Positions 25,710 to 32,405 of a DNA stretch of 42,518 nucleotides are shown here, piece by piece. The stretch is taken from assembly GCA_964581355.1 (NCBI GenBank), contig CAZOOA010000020.1, forward strand, positions 1 through 42,518, read 5' to 3'. The notes below the pieces were generated by a model. The model searched no databases, had not been told where the DNA came from, and was given only the letters and a program-made list of their open reading frames with translations. This DNA is from CAZOOA01 sp964581355 (GTDB lineage: Bacteria > Bacillota > Dethiobacteria > DTU022 > UBA8154). Numbering within the stretch: the stretch's first letter is position 1; each line of letters starts with the position of its first letter. Made by a program: the position numbers and the translations under genes.

Positions 25710-27845
25710 ATGACCATTAAAAAGAAAAACGTATTAAACTGTATCTTTCAAAAAAATTATAAGCCCCTGACCTTTGACGGGCTGGTAAAAGAGTTAAACC
25801 TTAACAAGGACAAGGAGATCCAGGATCTCCACCGGTTGTTGGAAGGTCTGGTGCGGGAAGGGACTTTATGTAAAACGCCCCAGGGGCGTTATGGACCGCT
25901 GCGCGGCATGGGCATGTTGACCGGTATTTTGCAGGGGCATAACCAGGGCTTTGCTTTTTTACTTCCTGAGGCTCCGGGAGAAGCTGATGTGTTTATAGCC
26001 CCGGAAAAAAGAAGCGGTGCCATGCATAAAGACAGGGTTATGGTCCGGCTGCTCAAGGAAGCCAAAGAAGGCAAACGCCGCCAGGGGGAGGTAGTCCGGA
26101 TATTAAAGCGGGGCAACCCACAGGTGGTCGGGACGTACCGGGGCAACCGTAAAGGGGGCACTGTAATCCCCGACGATCATCACCTTTCCAGCGATATCCA
26201 GGTCAAACCCAAAGACGGGGCCTCGGCAAAATCCGGCCAAAAAGTGCTGGTGCAGATTACCCGCTGGCCTGATGCCCAGGCCAGTTCACCCCAGGGAAAA
26301 GTAGTTGAGGTCATTGGCTCCCCCGAGGATGCCGGGGTGGATATTACAACCATCCAGAAGAAATTTGGACTGCCCTCCAACTTTCCCCAGGGTGTTTTGA
26401 AAGAAGCCAACAGGTTGGATGAAGTCCACATTGAGCAGGCGTCCCGGGATGAAGACCGCTGGGACCTGCGGCAGCTGCCCATGGTAACCATTGACGGTGC
26501 AGATGCCAAGGACCTGGATGATGCCGTTTCCCTGGAAATAAAAGAGGAAGGCGGTTGCCGGCTGGGTGTTCATATTGCCGATGTTAGCTATTATGTTCGG
26601 GAAGGCAGCGCCCTGGACCGGGAAGCCGCCAAACGGGCCACCAGTGTTTACCTGCCAGACCGGGTCATCCCCATGTTCCCACCCCAGCTTTCCAACGGGA
26701 TCTGCAGCTTAAACCCCCAGGTATCCCGGCTGGCTATCAGCGTTTTCATCGACCTGGACGAAGAGGGCCAGGTGCAAAATTATGAGTTCCATCCCAGTGT
26801 AATCCAGGTGGATGAGCGCATGACCTACCAAGATGTGAATGCCATCCTGGAAGGCGACGAAAAGCTTCGCCAACGCTACCAGGAGTTTACCGCTACTTTT
26901 GAGGCCATGGATAAACTGGCCAGCCGTTTGAAGCAAACTCGAATGGAACGTGGGGCCCTGGGTTTCAATTTTCCAGAAGCCAAAGTGATACTGGACGAAC
27001 AAGGAAAGCCCCTGGATATCCAGGTCCGCCAGGGCACCAGGGCCGAATTCATCATCGAAGAGTTCATGCTCATCTGCAATGAAGTGATTGCCCGCCACTT
27101 TCAGGAACTTGGTGTTCCTTTTGTTTACCGGGTCCACGAAAGTCCTGATCCCGAAAAGTTGTACTATTTAAGGGACTTTCTAACCCTGTTCAACATCAAG
27201 ATCAAGGGTGAACTGGAGCAGATCTCGCCTACGCAGATCCAGGAAATCCTGGAGCAAGTCCAGGGGACAAAGGTAGAACGGTATGTTAGTTATGTTCTCC
27301 TTCGTTCCATGGCCCAGGCCCATTACAGTGAAATTCCCCTGGGTCATTTTGGGCTGGCTGCCGACAATTATACTCACTTTACTTCCCCCATCCGCCGCTA
27401 CCCGGACCTGCTGGTGCACCGGATCTTAAGGAAATCCATCCAAGGCGGGCTTAGCTCTTCAGAAGTACGCAAACTGTCCGGTGCGTTGCCCGAGCTGCTG
27501 CAGCATGCTTCTGAACAGGAACGTGTTGCCATGGAAGCAGAGCGGGAAAGCGTAGACCTGAAGAAAGTGGAGTACATGGAAGGCAAAGAAGGAGAGGAGT
27601 TTGCCGGCATCATCAGCGGCGTTACCTCCTTTGGCTTTTTCGTGGAACTGGAAAATACCGTAGAAGGATTGATCCATGTAACCCGTATGGAAGATGACTA
27701 CTATTATTTCGATGAAGCGCGCCATACACTGGTGGGAGAAGTAACCGGCAAAAAATATCAACTGGGCGATGAAGTGACGGTGCGCCTGGACCGGGTCAAT
27801 AAAGCAATGCGGTCGGTGGACTTTTCACCCGTTCTCCCGGAATAA
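25710..27845 (+). CDS. rnr: Ribonuclease R
   Basis: A 711-residue processive 3'-5' exoribonuclease that degrades structured RNA and works with tmRNA on non-stop messages. Domains in order: an N-terminal winged-helix region (about 1-65), cold-shock-type OB folds (about 65-220), the RNB catalytic domain with the metal-binding aspartates in IDGADAKDLDDAVSLE (about 262-277), FTSPIRRYPDLLVHR, and a C-terminal S1 RNA-binding domain starting at FAGIISGVTSFGFFVELE (about 632). The start is ATG 25710 after AGGAGAAG. Its position in front of smpB and ssrA is the classical Firmicutes order and fits the shared role in ribosome rescue. Confidence 0.96.
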   Translation: MTIKKKNVLNCIFQKNYKPLTFDGLVKELNLNKDKEIQDLHRLLEGLVREGTLCKTPQGRYGPLRGMGMLTGILQGHNQGFAFLLPEAPGEADVFIAPEKRSGAMHKDRVMVRLLKEAKEGKRRQGEVVRILKRGNPQVVGTYRGNRKGGTVIPDDHHLSSDIQVKPKDGASAKSGQKVLVQITRWPDAQASSPQGKVVEVIGSPEDAGVDITTIQKKFGLPSNFPQGVLKEANRLDEVHIEQASRDEDRWDLRQLPMVTIDGADAKDLDDAVSLEIKEEGGCRLGVHIADVSYYVREGSALDREAAKRATSVYLPDRVIPMFPPQLSNGICSLNPQVSRLAISVFIDLDEEGQVQNYEFHPSVIQVDERMTYQDVNAILEGDEKLRQRYQEFTATFEAMDKLASRLKQTRMERGALGFNFPEAKVILDEQGKPLDIQVRQGTRAEFIIEEFMLICNEVIARHFQELGVPFVYRVHESPDPEKLYYLRDFLTLFNIKIKGELEQISPTQIQEILEQVQGTKVERYVSYVLLRSMAQAHYSEIPLGHFGLAADNYTHFTSPIRRYPDLLVHRILRKSIQGGLSSSEVRKLSGALPELLQHASEQERVAMEAERESVDLKKVEYMEGKEGEEFAGIISGVTSFGFFVELENTVEGLIHVTRMEDDYYYFDEARHTLVGEVTGKKYQLGDEVTVRLDRVNKAMRSVDFSPVLPE

Positions 27846-27890
27846 GAAATTCAACCCTTATAACCGTACCGTGCTGCCCCTGTTCAACTC

Positions 27891-27919
27891 TTGAGAAAAA
27901 CGCCATTTGATGTTATAAT
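27891..27919 (+). promoter_or_regulatory. Sigma-A-type promoter for smpB-ssrA
   Basis: TTGAGA (27891-27896) and a perfect TATAAT (27914-27919) with a 17-base spacer form one of the best promoters in the window. The leader to smpB would be about 95 bases and includes a 9-bp hairpin, caccctacc (27967-27975) with ggtagggtg (27994-28002). Confidence 0.75.
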
Positions 27920-28019
27920 TAACTTGCAAGCCGCACCTGGCAAGCATATAAAAGAGAAGTTTTGTCCACCCTACCTGTTTACAGGCGTGATCCGGTAGGG
28001 TGCTCTTGTCACGAAAAGC

Positions 28020-28532
28020 TTGAAGAAGCGGAAGGGAGTTTTCCCCATTAGCGGTAATCCTGGCAAAAGCGCGGGGCGCAAAGTCCTGGCTCAAAATCGA
28101 AAAGCCCGCCACCTGTATTTTATCGAAGACAAATATGAAGCGGGCATCGCCCTGCAAGGGACTGAGGTCAAGTCGATCCGGGGCGGCCGGGCTAACCTGA
28201 AGGAGAGTTACGCACGGGTTGAAGGCGGCGAAATTTTCCTGTATAATATGCATATCAGCCCATATGAACCCGGCAACCGCTTTAATCACGACCCGCTTCG
28301 CCCGCGCAAACTGCTGATGCACCGCAGGGAGATTAACCGGCTGATAGGATATGTGCAGGAAAAAGGCTATACACTGGTGCCCCTCAGTCTCTATTTAAGT
28401 AAGGGCCGGGTGAAGGTGGAGCTGGCCCTGGCCAGGGGCAAGAAGGATTTTGACAAGCGCCGTTCCATTGCCGAAAGGGATGCCAAGCGTGAAATGGAAC
28501 GTGCCTTTAAAGACAGGCAGTTAGCCCGTTAA
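28020..28532 (+). CDS. smpB: SsrA-binding protein SmpB
   Basis: A 170-residue partner of tmRNA that mimics the anticodon arm and brings tmRNA to stalled ribosomes. Motifs are VLAQNRKARHLYFIEDKYEAG, LQGTEVKSIRGGRANLKESY, the LYNMHISPYEPGN region and a basic tail KKDFDKRRSIAERDAKREM. The only conventional start is TTG 28020, which lacks a ribosome binding site. An in-frame ATT at 28047 lies 8 bases after GAAGGGAG (28031-28038) and would give a 161-residue protein starting closer to the conserved core; ATT starts are rare. The gene has its own strong promoter and ends 17 bases before ssrA. Confidence 0.93.
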   Translation: MKKRKGVFPISGNPGKSAGRKVLAQNRKARHLYFIEDKYEAGIALQGTEVKSIRGGRANLKESYARVEGGEIFLYNMHISPYEPGNRFNHDPLRPRKLLMHRREINRLIGYVQEKGYTLVPLSLYLSKGRVKVELALARGKKDFDKRRSIAERDAKREMERAFKDRQLAR

Positions 28533-28549
28533 TACGGGTGATCATACAT

Positions 28550-28906
28550 GGGGGTGAAAAGGATTCGACGGGGGTAGAAGGAGCAGGAGAAGCGAGTCCG
28601 GGACCATGGCCCGGTGAACAACATGGAAAGGCAATAACTGCCGACGAACCAGTAGCACTCGCTGCGTAAATAAACGCGGCGCATCCGCTTTTTCCTCGCC
28701 TGTGGGAATAAGACGGGTGTCATAACAGCAGGCTACCCGGTTTAAAGGGCGGCTCTTCCTTTATCCCGGGGAATCAAAAAAGAGCTAGCAGCAGGAAGTC
28801 CCTGCCTCGTGGATCTCCTGTTGTGAAACTTAAATCGAGGCTACGCTCGTAGAAGCTCCTGTGGCTTTACTCTCGGACGCGGGTTCGATTCCCGCCACCT
28901 CCACCA
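28550..28906 (+). ncRNA. ssrA: Transfer-messenger RNA (tmRNA)
   Basis: The 357-base RNA that rescues stalled ribosomes. The 5' end gggggtg (28550-28556) pairs with cacctcc near the 3' end to make the acceptor stem, followed by the conserved gattcgac segment. The T arm (gcgggttcgattcccgc) and an encoded CCA end (28904-28906) complete the tRNA-like domain. The tag frame runs from GCA 28631 to the stop at 28667-28669 and encodes AITADEPVALAA; the VALAA end is the protease degradation signal, the middle is atypical for this group. It follows smpB by 17 bases. The 3' end overlaps an antisense recombinase relic, showing use as an integration site. Confidence 0.96.
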
Positions 28907-29297
28907 TTCGTATCCACGTCCACAATGTATTTGATTTCGATTATTTCATCAAAAACAACTACTTTGCGGACATAAGTCTGGATAACTTTTCTTTGTTCAT
29001 CCAGACTTTTTTGTTTTAAGTGCTTGTTTTTTTAAAACATAGATTCTATTTCTTCTAATGACGGGTTGTTTGTTGTTTGAGTTGTTCTTCAAAAATGGTT
29101 CTTTGCAGGCTGCTCTTCCTTAATTCAAGTTCATCCATTTTCTTTTTGAAGGAAGGGTGGCTGAGCCCATTAGCAACACTGTCGACAATGTTTTCGATTT
29201 GCCTGTCCACTTCTGAAAGCTGCTGTTCTAATGCTTTTATCCGTTCATCCGACACGCCTGATAATCCCTTGGCGTATTCATAAATTTCCTTGGCCAT
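28867..29297 (-). pseudogene. C-terminal remnant of a large serine recombinase inserted at ssrA
   Basis: Minus-strand remains of a phage- or island-type serine integrase. One frame encodes a coiled-coil region (ALEQQLSEVDRQIENIVDSV, then SFKKKMDELELRKSSL), typical of the C-terminal half of large serine recombinases. After a frameshift near 29065-29085 the text continues NNPSLEEIESMF, an in-frame TAA, then SLDEQRKVIQTYVRKVVVFD and IEIKYIVDVDTNGGGG. The last 13 or so codons (GGGGNRTRVRE) are antisense to the tmRNA 3' end. The catalytic N-terminal domain is missing, so it is inactive. Proteins of this family often end in sequence supplied by the attachment site. Confidence 0.75.
28974..29014 (+). 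terminator. Terminator downstream of ssrA
   Basis: aagtctggat (28974-28983) and atccagactt (28999-29008) form a 10-bp stem followed by a T-run. It lies 68 bases beyond the mature tmRNA end and overlaps recombinase-relic codons on the other strand. Confidence 0.65.
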
Positions 29298-29504
29298 TGT
29301 TTATTACTTGATTTTCCGCACCCCTTCCGGGCAAAAAAATGAATTTTTTTCGAAAGGAGTATTTAAACCCTTGAGCCTAAGCCAGAAACCAACATTTCTG
29401 AAAAATATTTTCTAAAACAGGGCTAATTACCAGTTTTGCCTTGCATTTTTCCCTTACCTGTTATATGAGTGGGTAGTAAGAGTCCCACTTATGGAGCGGG
29501 TGCC

Positions 29505-29975
29505 ATGCAAACGTATGATATCAAAGACATGGGACCGGGGCCCATCATCAGCAATATTTGCCGGCAGCTCGGGGTACGGGAAACCATCAACAAAGCGGTA
29601 CCGTGGGACGAAAAACAGTGCCTTTAAGATCCCGGTCTGCATGTTGAAGCCCTGATCATCAATGTGCTCTGCCGCAGGGACCCCCTGTACCAGGTAGAAC
29701 GATTTTACCGGGAGCAGGACATGGAACTTCTTTTCGGGCCGGGCATTGAACCGAACCACTTCAACGATGATGCCTTGGGAAGCACCCTGGATATAATCTA
29801 TGCAGCCGGTCCTAAAAAAGTATTTTCAGCGGTTAGCTTAAAGGCCCAGCCCGTGAAAATCGTCTTTATCAAAGAACAAAGCACGGCAAAGCGCTTCCTG
29901 CCGGACAGGTTCCTGGAACTTGAACGAGCAATAAAAATGCTCGGGTTTGAAATGGATATTTTCATCAAGCCCTAA
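29505..29975 (+). pseudogene. Decayed IS1634-type transposase fragment (DUF4277-like)
   Basis: The frame opens MQTYDIKDMGPGPIISNICR and after an in-frame TAA at 29625-29627 continues LHVEALIINVLCRRDPLYQV, then YREQDMELLFGPGIEPNHFN and LDIIYAAGPKKVFSAV. This is the N-terminal pattern of IS1634-family (DUF4277) transposases. After about residue 115 the sequence jumps to text unlike that region (VKIVFIKEQSTAKRFLP), which suggests an internal deletion, and it ends at about 157 codons where intact family members are several times longer. The catalytic DDE residues are absent. Intact terminal repeats were not identified. Confidence 0.7.
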
Positions 29976-30070
29976 ATCAGTCTATTATTCCTGCAGGGTA
30001 ATATATTGATCTTTGTCGATTTAAAATAAGTATGATTTAGGCTTGAGAGTGGTTCTAAGCGGTATTAACT

Positions 30071-30148
30071 TTTGTATTTATAGATACAAGAAAAAGCATA
30101 AATACAAGAATGGCTTGTAAAAATACAAGCCGGCTCGTAAATGCGAGC
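30071..30148 (-). terminator. Three tandem hairpins after the minus-strand gene
   Basis: Reading on the minus strand from the gene end: gctcgcatttacgagc, then ggcttgtatttttacaagcc (30112-30131), then ttgtatctataaatacaa (about 30072-30089). The second and third share the ttgta/tacaa arm. They lie just past the stop of the truncated gene at 30150 and would end its transcript. Confidence 0.5.
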
Positions 30149-30149
30149 T

Positions 30150-30908
30150 TTAACTATTTTTTGCACGGATATAATAAGCACCTTTAGGCGGTTTGCCAGC
30201 CATTTTTAAAAGGCCTTTTCCACACATTCTTTTAAGTTTTTTCGAGGCTTGATAGACAGTGATCATGCAGAGGCTTGATGCTTCAGCGCGGGTTATTTTA
30301 CCGTGGGCGTCAATGTATTGCAGGATCATCTGCTCTTGCTGCAGAGGCTCGAAGCCGCGACTTCTCACATATTCCCGCTGTAGTCCCAGTTTTGCGTAAA
30401 TTGGGGCCGCGAGATGGTATACACGTCCTCTTTTTTCCCCTTTGGACTGGAGCAGGCCCCGTTCCACTAAGCGCTCCAGGACGGCATGCCCCTCCGTGGT
30501 ACCCTTTTGAATTAGTTTGCCTATGGATTTCGAATCCACCCGACGTTCAAAAAAAAGATGGTTTAAGGCGAGGAGCTCATCCAGGGAGAGGGGGGTTTGC
30601 AGTTTATTTTGTTCGTAGGCAAAAGCGGCAAATTCCAGGGAGGCTTCACCGCCACGCAGTATAACCCGTACACCTTCATTGTCACTGCGGGTATAATCGG
30701 GAATAGGCCGGCCATAGTATAGTTGTCCCATAAATATTTTGTCTACACCCCGGCCCGTTTTCAAGATACATGTAATATTCTGCAAATAGCAAAACATTCC
30801 TTTGTTGACTAGTGTCGAATTTATCAGATGCCGGTTTTTATTTTTATCTAGCCACGGAGCAACTTTAATCCGCTCAAGGAACTTATAAAGCTGGTCCATC
30901 ATAAACAC
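30150..30908 (-). pseudogene. 5'-truncated ATP-binding / winged-helix regulator (AlbA_2 - HATPase_c_4 type)
   Basis: A 252-codon minus-strand frame. From about residue 50 it matches the C-terminal half of the RecG-like helix-turn-helix proteins that carry AlbA_2 and a divergent ATPase domain: KTGRGVDKIFMGQLYYGRPI, then VRVILRGGEASLEFAAFAYE, two winged-helix segments (VDSKSIGKLIQKGTTEGHAV and GKITRAEASSLCMITVYQA) and a GAYYIRAK end. The first 48 or so residues match nothing I recognise, and the AlbA_2 and most of the ATPase part are missing, so it is a truncated copy. A short active DNA-binding protein cannot be excluded because the frame itself is intact. Confidence 0.6.
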
Positions 30909-30985
30909 TCCTCCTGCCGTAGCTGAACTTGCCTAATATTGTAGCATAGTTCATCTTTATTTTGACGACAGGTCGCATATGTGAC

Positions 30986-31053
30986 TGGAAGCATAATGTT
31001 GCCGAAACGGCAACATTATGCTTCCAGCTATTTTCGGCAACATTATGCTTCCA
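30986..31053. repeat. Three copies of a 19-bp repeat, two as a perfect palindrome
   Basis: cggcaacattatgcttcca occurs at 31008-31026 and 31035-31053, and inverted at 30986-31004. The first two form a perfect 19-bp inverted repeat with a 3-base centre. Arrays of this kind occur at the ends of some insertion sequences (for example IS21-like) and at operator sites. No transposase of that type is nearby. Confidence 0.85.
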
Positions 31054-31157
31054 AAACAATTTAACTAAAGCACGGATATTAAATCCATAAACTAGTATTA
31101 TAAAGGCCAGCACAAAAAGATCATGTAAGCAAACAACCGCAAGATATAAATTACGGT

Positions 31158-31184
31158 TTAAAAATCAAGCTAATATGGTATAAT
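31158..31184 (+). promoter_or_regulatory. Putative promoter of the brnT-brnA operon
   Basis: A perfect TATAAT at 31179-31184 lies only 9 bases before the brnT ATG. The -35 region (TTTAAA around 31158) is weak. Transcription would start at or within about 3 bases of the ATG. Confidence 0.5.
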
Positions 31185-31193
31185 AATTATATC

Positions 31194-31454
31194 ATGGAAT
31201 TTGAATTTGACCCCCCAAAAAGTAAGCATAATAAGATAAAACATGGAATTGACTTTTTGGAGGCCCAAGCACTATGGGATGATCCAGATGTACTAATAAT
31301 ACCGGCCAGGACCACTGATGAGCCGCGATTTTTAGTGATAGGGCTAATCATAGAAAAGCATTGGTCAGCAATTATTACCTACCGGGAAGAAAAGATACGA
31401 ATTATTTCTGTGCGTCGTTCCCGGCCTGAGGAGGTTGAAATTTATGAAAGCTGA
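31194..31454 (+). CDS. brnT: BrnT-family toxin (ribonuclease of a type II toxin-antitoxin pair)
   Basis: An 86-residue protein of the BrnT/DUF497 family, RelE-like ribonucleases that cut mRNA and stop growth when free of antitoxin. Family features are the opening FEFDPPKSKHNKIKHGIDF (residues 3-21), ALWDDPDVL, the RFLVIGLI strand and YREEKIRIISVRRSRPEEVE. It is transcribed before and overlaps the BrnA antitoxin gene, the usual order for this pair. No ribosome binding site is visible and TATAAT ends 9 bases before the ATG, suggesting a leaderless message. The DNA around it is AT-rich compared with the core genes, in keeping with transfer. Confidence 0.85.
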   Translation: MEFEFDPPKSKHNKIKHGIDFLEAQALWDDPDVLIIPARTTDEPRFLVIGLIIEKHWSAIITYREEKIRIISVRRSRPEEVEIYES

Positions 31455-31671
31455 AGAATTTGACAAAAAGTTTGAAGAAGGCCAGGATATATCTGCGCAT
31501 TTGGATATATCAAAAGCTAAAAGGCCCGGGCAAGAACAGCAAAGAGTTAATGTTGATTTTCCTTTATGGATGCTTCATTCATTAGACAAGGAAGCAAAGC
31601 GCCTGGGTGTCCCTCGTCAATCTATAATTAAAGTTTGGATAGCAGAAAGATTGGCTAAATCATCAAAATAA
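31444..31671 (+). CDS. brnA: BrnA-family antitoxin
   Basis: A 75-residue antitoxin with a C-terminal ribbon-helix-helix DNA-binding part (VNVDFPLWMLHSLDKEAKRL, then GVPRQSIIKVWIAERL) and a charged N-terminal region that would wrap the toxin. BrnA proteins neutralise BrnT and repress their own operon. The frame is open 9 bases further upstream, but ATG 31444 lies 9 bases after a perfect GAGGAGG (31428-31434) and is the likely start. It overlaps the toxin gene by 11 bases, which ensures coupled synthesis. Unlike the toxin gene it has a strong ribosome site, so more antitoxin than toxin would be made. Confidence 0.85.
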   Translation: MKAEEFDKKFEEGQDISAHLDISKAKRPGQEQQRVNVDFPLWMLHSLDKEAKRLGVPRQSIIKVWIAERLAKSSK

Positions 31672-31711
31672 ACATCTTGGTAACCTCGAAAGCCTTTTCC
31701 AGGTACAATAA

Positions 31712-32179
31712 ATGCCAGATAGAGTATTACCTTATCAAACATATAAAAAATATCTTAACAAAGGAGTGTATCAGGCCATCATACAGAAAAAAACAGCACC
31801 ATCGATGGATGAATGGCTGAAAGAGGCAAAAGCGGATCCCGTTGCTTCTGAGGTAGGAATGTTCTTAGCCCATAATGGTGTGGTACGCCAAACACCTAAA
31901 GCCAAGGTTCGCCAGGGAGTGGATGACGGTTCGCTGGTGAAATGGATAGAGTTTTCCTATGATGCAGGTAAAGTTGAACAAGCGATTGCGGAAACGTATA
32001 ATATGGAGGGCATCTTTTACATTAAAGTATGGCTTAATGAGGGCCGGCTCGAGGTCGGCGATGATATCATGTATGTGCTGATAGGTGGCGATATCAGGCC
32101 CCGCATTATAGATGCGCTGCAGTTTTTGATTGGAAAAATAAAAACGGAATGCGTTACTGAAATAGAACACAAAGCGTAA
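31712..32179 (+). CDS. MoaE-like molybdopterin synthase large-subunit protein
   Basis: A 155-residue protein whose residues 32-155 resemble MoaE, the catalytic subunit that with MoaD adds sulfur to form molybdopterin. Seen are MDEWLKEAKADPVASEVGMF, the HNGVVRQTPKAKVRQG segment, EFSYDAGKVEQAIAETYNME, and KVWLNEGRLEVGDDIMYVLI followed by GGDIRPRIIDALQFLIGKIK. The first 31 residues have no family match and no ribosome site precedes ATG 31712, so ATG 31805 may be the true start. No other molybdenum cofactor gene is in the window. It lies just outside the toxin-antitoxin pair. Confidence 0.65.
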   Translation: MPDRVLPYQTYKKYLNKGVYQAIIQKKTAPSMDEWLKEAKADPVASEVGMFLAHNGVVRQTPKAKVRQGVDDGSLVKWIEFSYDAGKVEQAIAETYNMEGIFYIKVWLNEGRLEVGDDIMYVLIGGDIRPRIIDALQFLIGKIKTECVTEIEHKA

Positions 32180-32309
32180 GACTAAAAGAAATGATCGGAA
32201 GTGCTGTTCTTTTCCCGTACATGTGGAGAACTGCGCAGGGAAGCAGGTCAACGTCCTTTTCCATTCAAGAACATGAAAGGCTTTTGATTTTATTTTTAAG
32301 TCTGATTAT

Positions 32310-32341
32310 ATTCCCCCGGAGTCATAATTGGGGAATTTTTT
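32310..32341 (+). terminator. Terminator after the MoaE-like gene
   Basis: ATTCCCC (32310-32316) pairs with GGGGAAT (32330-32336), followed directly by a T-run. It separates the accessory zone from the flavoprotein gene. Confidence 0.7.
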
Positions 32342-32405
32342 GGAGTGTACCACAAGGCCGGGAAGTCGGTGGCGAACCACGACCTATCACAGGGGGATAT
32401 ATTTC

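Noticed and set aside
28870..28906. Separate tRNA gene ending in CCA
   Set aside because: The T arm and acceptor end belong to the tRNA-like domain of tmRNA, whose 5' half is at 28550.
30986..31053. CRISPR array
   Set aside because: Only three 19-bp units, one inverted, with spacers of 3 and 8 bases and no cas genes.
30883..31113. 76-codon minus-strand frame next to the truncated ATPase gene
   Set aside because: The frame is produced by the 19-bp repeats (repeating WKHNVA text) and has no ribosome site.
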